A stretch of DNA of 6,325 nt, taken from NCBI GenBank assembly GCA_003485885.1, contig DNHM01000098.1:1-6325 (forward strand). Reading direction: 5' to 3'. Both the position numbers and the translations under genes were made by a program. A model generated the notes under the pieces. The model had not been told where the DNA came from and did not search any database. It worked only from the letters and a program-made list of their open reading frames with translations. Every line of letters starts with the position of its first letter. Positions within the stretch are counted from its first letter, which is position 1. Of this stretch, positions 1 through 6,325 are shown piece after piece. This DNA comes from Acidimicrobiaceae bacterium (GTDB taxonomy: Bacteria > Actinomycetota > Acidimicrobiia > Acidimicrobiales > UBA10347).

Positions 1-279
1 GTTTCCGCACCGGCGTTTGCCGACATCGCCTCCTACGCCGTGCGCCATTTTGGCATTGCCCCGCCTCCAGCGATCGCTGCCGGCCAGGCTTTCGTTAAAC
101 CCCAATTTGCTGCGCCTGGTGCTCAGGAACGTGTCGTAAGCGAAGTCGCCACGCTTGCGGTCGCAAGCCCAACCGCTCCTGACCCAGCAGCACCTGCAGC
201 TGCGTCAGTCGGCGTCGAACCAGAGGGGCAGAGCGATGGTGGCGCAGGAGACAGCTTTGAGTTGGAGCCGGAGGGCTGA
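1..279 (+). CDS. ftsI: Peptidoglycan D,D-transpeptidase FtsI (PBP), C-terminal end only
   Basis: This is the last 92 residues of a protein whose frame is open to the left edge, so the start and the catalytic SxxK, SxN and KTG motifs lie outside the window. The first residues, APAFADIASYAVRHFGIAPP, resemble the end of the class B PBP transpeptidase domain, where a (A/S)APxFxxI helix is followed by a short LGIPP-like segment. The remaining 70 or so residues are rich in Ala, Pro, Glu and Gly, look disordered, and end in an acidic stretch (FELEPEG). FtsI cross-links septal peptidoglycan as the partner of FtsW, which is encoded further down in the same cluster. The position directly before murE is the standard dcw place for ftsI, and this supports the call as much as the short sequence does. 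A related class B PBP such as a SpoVD-like protein cannot be excluded from the tail alone. An internal GTG at 40 is not a real start. Confidence 0.82.
   Translation, partial: VSAPAFADIASYAVRHFGIAPPPAIAAGQAFVKPQFAAPGAQERVVSEVATLAVASPTAPDPAAPAAASVGVEPEGQSDGGAGDSFELEPEG
270..275 (+). promoter_or_regulatory. Ribosome binding site of murE
   Basis: GGAGGG lies in the last codons of ftsI, five bases before the ATG at 281. It is the strongest Shine-Dalgarno in the window. It fixes the murE start at 281 and argues against the in-frame TTG at 155, which would add 42 residues overlapping the ftsI tail without resemblance to MurE. Confidence 0.8.
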
Positions 280-280
280 T

Positions 281-1714
281 ATGCGGCTCGAGGAACTAGT
301 TCGGGAACTCGCCTCGGTCATGTCTCTCGGTCTGACGGGATTTGCAGACCCGACTCGCAACCCTGCGAACCGGAACGTCGAGATCACCGATGTTGTGCAC
401 GATTCACGCGCAGCCGCTCCGGGTGCGATCTTTTGTGCCGTGCCTGGACTGACCGTCGATGGTCACGACTTTGTCGATGCTGCGTTAGCACAAGGTGCTG
501 AAGCTGTGCTCGTGCAACATGCGGTCCAGACCGATCGGCCGCAGATTCTGACACCGAGTGTCCGCCAGACAATGGCCCACGCTGCAGCGATTGTGCATGG
601 GCACCCGAGTCGATCCCTTGCCGTCTTCGGCATAACCGGCACGAATGGCAAAACCACGACCACCCAGTTGCTTCACAGCATCGTGAACTCAGCAGGCCGA
701 CGGTGTGCTGTGATCGGCACGCTCGGTGGCGTGCACACCACACCAGAGAGTCCCGATCTCCAACGGCAATTCCGTTCTTTGGTCGACGACGGCGGCGACG
801 TGATCGCGCTCGAAGTCAGCTCGCATGCACTCGATCAGGGCCGGGTCGATGCCACCCAGTTTGCGGTTGCCGCGTTCTCAAATCTCACACCAGACCACCT
901 TGACTACCACCGCACTATGGATGCGTACTTCGAGGCCAAGAAGCAACTCTTCGACGGTCGAGCCCAAGCAGAGATCATCAACGTCGACGATCCATGGGGC
1001 GTGCGTCTGGCTGACGAACGACCGGACGCAGTTCGCGTGTCGTTGCACGACATCAGGATCCATCACGAATCGCTGGCTGGGACCCGCTTCACATGGCGAA
1101 ACCATGAAACATGGGTGCCATTGCCGGGCCGGATGAACGTTGCTAACGCACTTATGGCAGCCGAGGCGGCTCGCCTGCTCGGACTGAGCGAGCCTCAAAT
1201 CGTCACCGGCCTTGCCGATGCGGCTTCCGTGCCCGGTCGAATGCAGACGGTTGGGGCAACTAACGATGAGCGACCGACAGTTGTCGTTGACTACTCACAC
1301 ACGCCCGACAGTATCGAGGTAGCGCTCGCCACGTTGCGAGCCGTAGCTCCCGGTGCTCGGCTCTCCATTGTGTTCGGGTGCGGCGGCGATCGCGACCGGA
1401 AGAAACGTCCACTCATGGCCGCAGCAGCAGAAGCTGGCGCCGATCGTGTTTATCTGACGAGTGACAATCCTCGATCCGAAGAACCCATGGCCATCATCAA
1501 CGACGCGCTCACAGGCTTTACCGCACCTGCCACCGTGGTGATCGAGCCTGACCGAAAGGCAGCCATCAAGCGTGCCATCATCGATGCTGCTGCGGGTGAC
1601 GTGGTGCTCATCGCCGGCAAAGGTCACGAAAAGACGCAAACGATCGGCACCGATGTGCTTCCATTCGACGACGTACACGTCGCATCCGACCTGCTCGAGG
1701 CAGACACCACATGA
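281..1714 (+). CDS. murE: UDP-MurNAc-L-Ala-D-Glu:meso-diaminopimelate ligase MurE
   Basis: This cytoplasmic Mur ligase uses ATP to add the third amino acid to UDP-MurNAc-L-Ala-D-Glu. The 477 residues match the usual family length. The N-terminal UDP-binding domain has VVHDSR (38-43). The central ATPase domain has the P-loop GTNGKTTT (120-127), EVSSHAL (178-184), TPDHLDYH (203-210) and FEAKKQLF, in which K220 is the likely carbamylated lysine. The C-terminal domain has PGRM (318-321), DYSHTPDSI (337-345), DNPRSEEP (395-402) and GKGHE (446-450). DNPR is the established signature for meso-diaminopimelate; lysine-adding enzymes differ there, so the substrate is inferred to be meso-DAP. The start at ATG 281 is chosen because of the GGAGGG five bases upstream and because it begins one base after the ftsI stop. 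The stop overlaps the mraY start as ATGA, so translation of the two is probably coupled. The usual next gene, murF, is missing. No key residue appears lost. Confidence 0.97.
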   Translation: MRLEELVRELASVMSLGLTGFADPTRNPANRNVEITDVVHDSRAAAPGAIFCAVPGLTVDGHDFVDAALAQGAEAVLVQHAVQTDRPQILTPSVRQTMAHAAAIVHGHPSRSLAVFGITGTNGKTTTTQLLHSIVNSAGRRCAVIGTLGGVHTTPESPDLQRQFRSLVDDGGDVIALEVSSHALDQGRVDATQFAVAAFSNLTPDHLDYHRTMDAYFEAKKQLFDGRAQAEIINVDDPWGVRLADERPDAVRVSLHDIRIHHESLAGTRFTWRNHETWVPLPGRMNVANALMAAEAARLLGLSEPQIVTGLADAASVPGRMQTVGATNDERPTVVVDYSHTPDSIEVALATLRAVAPGARLSIVFGCGGDRDRKKRPLMAAAAEAGADRVYLTSDNPRSEEPMAIINDALTGFTAPATVVIEPDRKAAIKRAIIDAAAGDVVLIAGKGHEKTQTIGTDVLPFDDVHVASDLLEADTT

Positions 1715-2748
1715 TCAGACTCCTCATCGCAACCGCAGTCGGACTGGTGGTGTCGCTCATCGGTACTCGTTTCCTAATCGGCTGGTTCACCACCCACAGC
1801 TTTTCTCAACCAATTCAAGAAGATGGCGTTCAGTTACACCGAGAGACCAAGGTCGGTACGCCCACGATGGGCGGCATTGCACTGATCGCCGGAATCGTTA
1901 TCGCTTACATGGTGAGCGATCTCTACAACGGCATCTACACCCGCAGCGGGCTTCTGGTGATCTTTGCGATCGTGGGCTCAGCGGCTGTTGGATTCCTAGA
2001 CGACTGGATCAAGGTCAAGCGCGAACGTAACCTTGGTCTCAGAGCCCGGGCCAAGATGGCAGGGCAGTTCACCGTAGCGACCTTGTTCGCTGTGTTGATG
2101 GTCACACTCACCGACGTGCAGACCCAGATCTCGTTCACTCGTTGGGATTCGATCGGTATCGATCTTGGCCCCGTTGGTTGGTGCGTATTGGCAGTGCTGA
2201 TGATCGTGGCCACAAGTAACAGCGTGAACCTGACGGACGGGGCCGATGGCCTCGCAAGTGGCGCAGCGCTCTTTGCATTCGCAACGTTCACTGCAATGGC
2301 GTTTTGGATGTTCGGCAACCCTGAGATCTATCAGGTGGAACATGCCCTTGACCTGGCCGTGGTCGCAGCCGGCGGCGTTGGCGCGTGTGCAGGGTTTCTG
2401 TGGTGGAACGCAGCCCCAGCTCAGATCTTCATGGGCGATACTGGATCGTTGGGCCTTGGCGCCGGCCTCGCTGCATTAGCGCTCGCGACCAATACTCATC
2501 TGTTGTTGCCGATCTTGGGTGCGCTGTTCGTGGCCGAAACGATGTCGGTCATCATCCAGGTCGGAGTGTTTAAGCGCACCGGTAAGCGGGTCTTCCTGAT
2601 CGCACCGATTCATCACCATTTCGAGATGCTCGGTTGGCCCGAGACACGCGTCATCATTCGTTTCTGGCTGCTCGCAGGGTTTGCCGCGGCTATGGCACTG
2701 GGCATCTTCTACGCCGACTTTCTTTCCATTCCAGGCGCTGTTGAGTAA
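1711..2748 (+). CDS. mraY: Phospho-N-acetylmuramoyl-pentapeptide transferase MraY
   Basis: MraY is the inner-membrane enzyme that transfers phospho-MurNAc-pentapeptide from UDP to undecaprenyl phosphate, giving lipid I and UMP. The protein has 345 residues, within the usual range of about 320-370. It is hydrophobic throughout, with about ten likely membrane segments (for example near 1-25, 52-70, 79-98, 116-134, 155-169, 213-232, 263-285 and 318-337). Family motifs are intact and in order: KVGTPTMGG (47-55), FLDDWIK with the Asp pair D97/D98, NLTDGADGLASG (173-184), MGDTGSLGLG (241-250) with the active-site D243, and PIHHHFE (299-305). The ATG at 1711 overlaps the murE stop as ATGA; a modest GAGG lies at 1697-1700, ten bases upstream. 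The TAA stop shares its last A with the murD ATG. A WecA/TagO-type relative is excluded by the HHH motif and the context. Confidence 0.97.
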   Translation: MIRLLIATAVGLVVSLIGTRFLIGWFTTHSFSQPIQEDGVQLHRETKVGTPTMGGIALIAGIVIAYMVSDLYNGIYTRSGLLVIFAIVGSAAVGFLDDWIKVKRERNLGLRARAKMAGQFTVATLFAVLMVTLTDVQTQISFTRWDSIGIDLGPVGWCVLAVLMIVATSNSVNLTDGADGLASGAALFAFATFTAMAFWMFGNPEIYQVEHALDLAVVAAGGVGACAGFLWWNAAPAQIFMGDTGSLGLGAGLAALALATNTHLLLPILGALFVAETMSVIIQVGVFKRTGKRVFLIAPIHHHFEMLGWPETRVIIRFWLLAGFAAAMALGIFYADFLSIPGAVE

Positions 2749-4085
2749 TGCGTCGGATGATGGTGATGGGAATGGGAATAACGGGTCGGGCTGTGACCAC
2801 GGCCTTGCAGCGCCGTGATATCGATGTGATCGCCCTCGACGACCGAATCTCTGACGATTTGTTGTCGTGGACAGCTGACCATGGTGTGTCGGTTCATGCC
2901 CCCGCAACGGTTGACATAGCGGCACTTTTACGCGGCGTCGACGGCGTGCTTCCCGCTCCTGGTGTGCCAGACCATCATCCCATCTTCGGTGCTGCTGCCG
3001 AGGCTGGCGTGCCGGTCATGAGCGAGTTTGATCTCGCTGCAGGCTGGGACGACCGCCCGGTAGTCGCCGTCACCGGAACGGACGGCAAAACCACCGTGGT
3101 CACACTCATTGAACGGATGCTCGAGCACTCAGGGATTGCAGCCAGGGCCGTCGGTAATACCGACACACCGTGGGTCGAGGCGATTGATGATCCAACGACC
3201 GATGTTTTTGTCGTCGAAGCGTCCTCGTTTCGACTGGGTCACAGTCAACACTTCTCTCCCGCAGTCGGCACCTGGCTCAACTTCGGACCTGACCATCTCG
3301 ACGCGCACCGAGACCTCGCCGCCTACGAAACCGCGAAGGCGGCCATATGGCGAGAACTGCAGCCGGGAGCGCTGGCTGTAGCCAATCGCGACGACCCAGT
3401 GGTGGCCCGTCATGCAAACACCCTGGTGGCAGGTGACACGGAGACATTCGGGGCGGGCGCACCTACAACGGCCGTCGACCATGGAGTCGTCGACGGAGTC
3501 CTCGTGAGCGGGACTCATGAACTAGTCGCAATCGACGAACTCGGGCGCGCTATGCCCCACGACATTCTGAATGGTCTGGCTGCTTCAGCCACTGCGATGC
3601 GGGTTGGCGCAACACCAGACTCGGTCGCCCACGTGTTGCGCAGCTTCACCGGGCTGGAGCATCGGGTGGAGTTCATCGCCGAAATCGACGGCGTCCGCTA
3701 CATCAATGACTCCAAGGCAACCACACCCCATGCAGCAGCCGCAGCGCTGGGCGGATTTGACTCGATCGTGTTACTCGCTGGCGGGAAGAACAAGGGCCTC
3801 GCGTTCGACAACATGTTGGCCCACATTGATCGCATCACCCATGTTGTCGCTATCGGCGATGCGGCAACCGACATTGAATCCGCATTTGCGGGCCGAGCGC
3901 CTGTCACCATTGCTACTTCTATGCACGAGGCAATCTCACAAGCAGCCAAGGCCGCATCGCCCGGTGATGTGGTTCTGCTGTCGCCAGCCTGCGCATCTTT
4001 TGACTGGTATCGCTCGTATGCCCATCGGGGCCAAGACTTCGCCCGGATCGTTCGGGCCCGACTCACTCAAGGCACGCCATCATGA
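2748..4085 (+). CDS. murD: UDP-N-acetylmuramoyl-L-alanine:D-glutamate ligase MurD
   Basis: MurD is the cytoplasmic ATP-dependent ligase that adds D-glutamate to UDP-MurNAc-L-Ala. The 445 residues are close to the family norm. The N-terminal uracil-binding Rossmann-like domain begins at once with VMGMGITGRAV (6-16). The ATPase domain has the P-loop GTDGKTT (110-116), EASSFRL (157-163), FGPDHLDAH (179-187) and YETAKAAIW with K197, the likely carbamylated lysine. The C-terminal domain has GLEHRVE (302-308), NDSKATT (320-326), AGGKNKG (344-350), LSPACASFDW (411-420) and HRGQDF (426-431). These last motifs separate MurD from MurC, MurE and MurF. Small departures from the common forms (SSFR for SSFQ, KATT for KATN, KNKG for xDKG) are seen, but no core catalytic residue is lost. 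The start at 2748 overlaps the mraY stop by one base; upstream Shine-Dalgarno pairing is weak, so re-initiation after mraY is likely. In-frame ATGs at 2757, 2760 and 2766 are possible alternative starts but would trim the first strand. Confidence 0.96.
   Translation: MRRMMVMGMGITGRAVTTALQRRDIDVIALDDRISDDLLSWTADHGVSVHAPATVDIAALLRGVDGVLPAPGVPDHHPIFGAAAEAGVPVMSEFDLAAGWDDRPVVAVTGTDGKTTVVTLIERMLEHSGIAARAVGNTDTPWVEAIDDPTTDVFVVEASSFRLGHSQHFSPAVGTWLNFGPDHLDAHRDLAAYETAKAAIWRELQPGALAVANRDDPVVARHANTLVAGDTETFGAGAPTTAVDHGVVDGVLVSGTHELVAIDELGRAMPHDILNGLAASATAMRVGATPDSVAHVLRSFTGLEHRVEFIAEIDGVRYINDSKATTPHAAAAALGGFDSIVLLAGGKNKGLAFDNMLAHIDRITHVVAIGDAATDIESAFAGRAPVTIATSMHEAISQAAKAASPGDVVLLSPACASFDWYRSYAHRGQDFARIVRARLTQGTPS
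4068..4072 (+). promoter_or_regulatory. Probable ribosome binding site of ftsW
   Basis: CAAGG at the end of murD lies nine bases before the ATG at 4082. Although modest, it supports this start over the internal Met codon at 4163. Coupling to murD through the ATGA overlap probably contributes as well. Confidence 0.45.
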
Positions 4086-5302
4086 CGGCAACCCGTAGTA
4101 GCCGACGAGCGGCAACTCGAACAACAGACCGTTCCGTGAAGAAACTCGCCACCAAAGGCGTGATGTCATCGTTACGTCCGTTGCGGCACCCCAGCATGGT
4201 CGCTGGCAGGCGCACCATCGAGTTTGCAGTTCTTCTGCTGCTGACGCTCGCACTGACTTTTGTCGGCCTCATCATGGTGCTATCGGCATCAACCGTTACT
4301 GGGCTGCAAGTGAACGGCTCCCCGTGGTTCCATCTGCAGCGCCAAGGAATGTGGGCGGTGATTGGTTTGCTTGCCATGGGCGTTCTGATGCGCCTGGACT
4401 ACCGTGATGTCGCCCGATTCGCTCCGGTGATGATGACCGGGGCGACAGTCATGCTTGTTGCACTGTTGGTCCCAGGTGGCCATGCAGTCTCGGCCAATGG
4501 TGCGACCCGTTGGCTAAGTGTTGGGCCGTTCACCATTCAACCGTCTGAGTTCGCCAAGCTGGCGCTTACATTATTCGTCGCAGATCTCATCGCCCGCCGG
4601 GCTCACCTCACACACGACAACAGAGCGGTATTGATTCCGGTCATGTTCGTATCCCTCTTCTTGGCCGGCCTTGTGTTGCTGCAGCCAAGTCAGGGCACTG
4701 CGACCATCATCGTGGCTGTCGCCATGATTCTGCTCTACCTCGGCGGCGTTTCGATCTGGTCGTTGGGTTCCGTCACGGTTGTGCTGGTGTCGGCATTTGC
4801 AGCGTTTGCGATGTCGTCGCCGTACCGGCGCGCTCGCATCGAGTCTTGGTGGGACCCGTTCAACGATCCCGATGGCGCCGGCTACCAGACGGTCCAGTCG
4901 CTTGTTGGTGTTGCATCTGGCGGGGTCGATGGCGTGGGACTAGGTTCCGGACGGGCGAAGTGGGGTTTCTTACCTGAGGCCCACACCGACTTCATCTTCA
5001 GTGTTCTTGCCGAGGAACTCGGCTTTATCGGTGGACTTATGCTCATCCTCTTCTATGTCGGACTCGTGATGTTCGGCTTGCGCGTTGCGTTCGCAGCGCC
5101 AGACAGGCTGGGAATGTTGCTTGCTGGTGGCATCACCACCGCCATAGCCATGCAGGCGTTTATCAATATCGGCGCCGCAATCAACGTGTTGCCGATCAGT
5201 GGCGTCACCCTGCCGTTTGTATCCATGGGAGGTTCGTCGCTCATGGTCAACCTGGCGGCTATGGGTGTGGTGTTGAACGTGGCGAGACAGATCGAACGAT
5301 GA
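4082..5302 (+). CDS. ftsW: Septal peptidoglycan glycosyltransferase FtsW (SEDS family)
   Basis: FtsW is a polytopic membrane protein of the SEDS family that polymerises lipid II at the septum together with its class B PBP partner, here presumably the FtsI whose end opens the window. The 406 residues start with a basic, Arg/Lys/Ser/Thr-rich cytoplasmic tail of about 44 residues, followed by about ten hydrophobic segments (first near 47-69). Motifs include GATRWLSVGPF (140-150), QPSEFAKLAL (153-162), QPSQGTATI (201-209), the large extracellular loop with WWDPF (256-260) and GLGSGRAKWGFLPEAHTDF (286-304), and LPFVSMGGSS (377-386). D303 in HTDF corresponds to the Asp known to be essential in SEDS polymerases. 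The usual QPDxGT appears here as QPSQGT. RodA is the alternative SEDS member; the dcw position between murD and murG and the PEAHTDF loop favour FtsW. The start overlaps the murD stop as ATGA, and the stop overlaps murG in the same way. Confidence 0.95.
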   Translation: MTATRSSRRAATRTTDRSVKKLATKGVMSSLRPLRHPSMVAGRRTIEFAVLLLLTLALTFVGLIMVLSASTVTGLQVNGSPWFHLQRQGMWAVIGLLAMGVLMRLDYRDVARFAPVMMTGATVMLVALLVPGGHAVSANGATRWLSVGPFTIQPSEFAKLALTLFVADLIARRAHLTHDNRAVLIPVMFVSLFLAGLVLLQPSQGTATIIVAVAMILLYLGGVSIWSLGSVTVVLVSAFAAFAMSSPYRRARIESWWDPFNDPDGAGYQTVQSLVGVASGGVDGVGLGSGRAKWGFLPEAHTDFIFSVLAEELGFIGGLMLILFYVGLVMFGLRVAFAAPDRLGMLLAGGITTAIAMQAFINIGAAINVLPISGVTLPFVSMGGSSLMVNLAAMGVVLNVARQIER

Positions 5303-6325
5303 ACGACCGAGCCGGTCAGGTCTGGGCGGTCATTGCCGGGGGTGGGACATCGGGACACGTACATCCGGCGTTGGCAATTGCTGGTGAACTAGTCAGCCGC
5401 GGCCGTTCAAAAGACGAGATTCACTTCATGGGCAGCGCGCGCGGTCTCGAATCAGAACTGGTGCCCGCTCGAGGTTATGCCCTGACCGCATTGCCGGGCC
5501 GAGGGATCGAACGCACGATAAACCTCGAGAACGTCAAGTCGATTGCTGCGTTGGGCTTGGCAAGTTTTCAGGCGTGGCGCACGCTGCGTCGGCTTGCGCC
5601 CGCAGTGGTGGTATCGGTGGGTGGTTATGCCAGTCTGCCTGCGCTTCAGGCTGCTGCAGCGTTGCGCATACCGATCATCGTTACCGAACAGAACACGGTC
5701 CCGGGGGCGGCGAACCGATTTGGAAGCCGTTGGGCCAAGGCCTGCGCTGTTGCCTTTGCTTCGACGGAGTTGCCCAAAAAGGTGCATACCGGAAATCCGT
5801 TGCTTGGGCCAATCCTTGAAGTTGACCGATCGAACCAGATGGCGGTAGCCGAGGCCAAGGATCGGCTCGGTGTAGCGTCGGGCCGTCAGCTCGTCGCAGC
5901 CTTTGGTGGGTCACTCGGGGCTCGGCGAATCAACCAGGCGGTGGTCGACGCGACCACAATGCTTGCCGACCGTAGCGACGTCGCGGTGCGCCACATCATT
6001 GGTGACCGTGACTGGGAACTGTTTGGCTCACATAGAGTCGACGGGTCGTTGCAGTATCAGCCGGTTCGATACGAACGGGCCATGCACGATGTTTATGCGG
6101 CCGCCGATTTCGTGATCTGTCGATCAGGTGCGACATCGGTCTGTGAGATTGCGCAGACAGCGACCCCGTCAGTATTTGTGCCCTTGCCGACTGCACCTGG
6201 TGATCACCAGACCAAGAACGCTGAAGCGCTCACGCAGACTGGTGGCGCTGTACTCGTACCCGACGCTCAACTCGACGGCGCGAAGGTGGTGAGCCTGATC
6301 AACGAACTCCTGGGTGATCACGCGA
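5299..6325 (+). CDS. murG: UDP-GlcNAc:lipid I GlcNAc transferase MurG, 3' end cut by the window
   Basis: MurG is a peripheral membrane GT-B glycosyltransferase (family GT28) that adds GlcNAc to lipid I on the cytoplasmic face, giving lipid II. Translation from ATG 5299 gives 342 residues with no stop before the right edge; the family is usually about 350-380 long, so only the extreme C-terminus is missing. Visible motifs are the first glycine-rich loop AGGGTSGHVHPALAIA (13-28), GGYAS (108-112), TEQNTVPGAANR (129-140), GGSLGARRIN (203-212), CRSGATSVCEI (274-284), in which E283 is the likely UDP-GlcNAc ribose-binding Glu, and PGDHQTKNA (300-308). The start is set by the ATGA overlap with ftsW and by the glycine loop falling near residue 13, as expected. 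No strong Shine-Dalgarno is seen upstream, so coupling to ftsW translation is inferred. In many dcw clusters murC follows, but that lies outside the window. Confidence 0.96.
   Translation, partial: MNDRAGQVWAVIAGGGTSGHVHPALAIAGELVSRGRSKDEIHFMGSARGLESELVPARGYALTALPGRGIERTINLENVKSIAALGLASFQAWRTLRRLAPAVVVSVGGYASLPALQAAAALRIPIIVTEQNTVPGAANRFGSRWAKACAVAFASTELPKKVHTGNPLLGPILEVDRSNQMAVAEAKDRLGVASGRQLVAAFGGSLGARRINQAVVDATTMLADRSDVAVRHIIGDRDWELFGSHRVDGSLQYQPVRYERAMHDVYAAADFVICRSGATSVCEIAQTATPSVFVPLPTAPGDHQTKNAEALTQTGGAVLVPDAQLDGAKVVSLINELLGDHA

Noticed and set aside
70..77. A GCGATCGC palindrome resembling the cyanobacterial HIP1 repeat
   Set aside because: I noticed only this copy, in coding sequence. 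HIP1 is meaningful only when highly abundant, and the gene set does not otherwise suggest a cyanobacterium.
40..279. A separate 79-residue gene starting at GTG 40
   Set aside because: The frame is open to the left edge and the upstream residues continue the PBP C-terminal domain, so this is only the end of ftsI.
155..280. A 42-residue N-terminal extension of MurE beginning at TTG 155
   Set aside because: It overlaps the ftsI tail, does not resemble MurE, and the ATG at 281 has a strong GGAGGG five bases upstream.
2476..2925. Antisense open frame of 149 codons over the mraY-murD junction
   Set aside because: It lies opposite two well-supported conserved genes, and its translation is rich in His, Arg, Pro and Gln with no recognisable domain. 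This is typical of a shadow frame in GC-rich DNA.
3571..4098. A 175-codon + frame inside murD in another phase
   Set aside because: It is fully covered by murD, whose motifs are intact; the alternative translation has no recognisable motif and a shadow-like composition.
295..5393. Three copies of GAACTAGT (around 293, 3519 and 5386)
   Set aside because: Each encodes Glu-Leu-Val in a different gene, they are far apart with no shared flanks, and there is no sign of a regulatory or mobile role.
5543..5848. Overlapping frames inside murG on both strands
   Set aside because: The MurG frame runs uninterrupted through here with all family motifs; the others have odd composition and no resemblance to a protein family.

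Overview
The window is a stretch of a bacterial division and cell wall (dcw) cluster. All genes are on the + strand and packed so tightly that there is essentially no non-coding DNA. Six genes are seen: the 3' end of ftsI (penicillin-binding protein, division transpeptidase), then murE, mraY, murD and ftsW complete, and murG cut by the right edge.

Layout: ftsI tail (1-279); murE (281-1714), one base after the ftsI stop with a strong Shine-Dalgarno inside the ftsI end; mraY (1711-2748), sharing ATGA with murE; murD (2748-4085), sharing one base (TAATG) with mraY; ftsW (4082-5302), sharing ATGA with murD; murG (5299 to the edge), sharing ATGA with ftsW. No promoter, terminator, RNA gene, mobile element, CRISPR array or notable repeat was seen, and no intergenic gap is longer than one base.

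The genes act in one pathway. MurD adds D-Glu and MurE adds the third residue of the UDP-MurNAc peptide. MurE carries DNPR, the signature for meso-diaminopimelate. MraY moves the phospho-MurNAc-pentapeptide onto undecaprenyl phosphate (lipid I), MurG adds GlcNAc (lipid II), and FtsW with its partner FtsI polymerises and cross-links lipid II at the septum.

The most noteworthy point is that murF, which usually sits between murE and mraY, is absent here: murE runs straight into mraY through a clean four-base overlap. The cell still needs a MurF activity, so murF is presumably elsewhere in the genome.

Organism: GC is about 60% (a few lines counted by eye). The meso-DAP type MurE, the Ala/Pro-rich tail on FtsI and the ftsI-murE-mraY-murD-ftsW-murG order suggest an actinobacterium, perhaps of the Acidimicrobiia type. 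This is inference from general character, not from a match to a known genome. I found no undescribed system; this is a conserved core region with a few deviations listed under findings.
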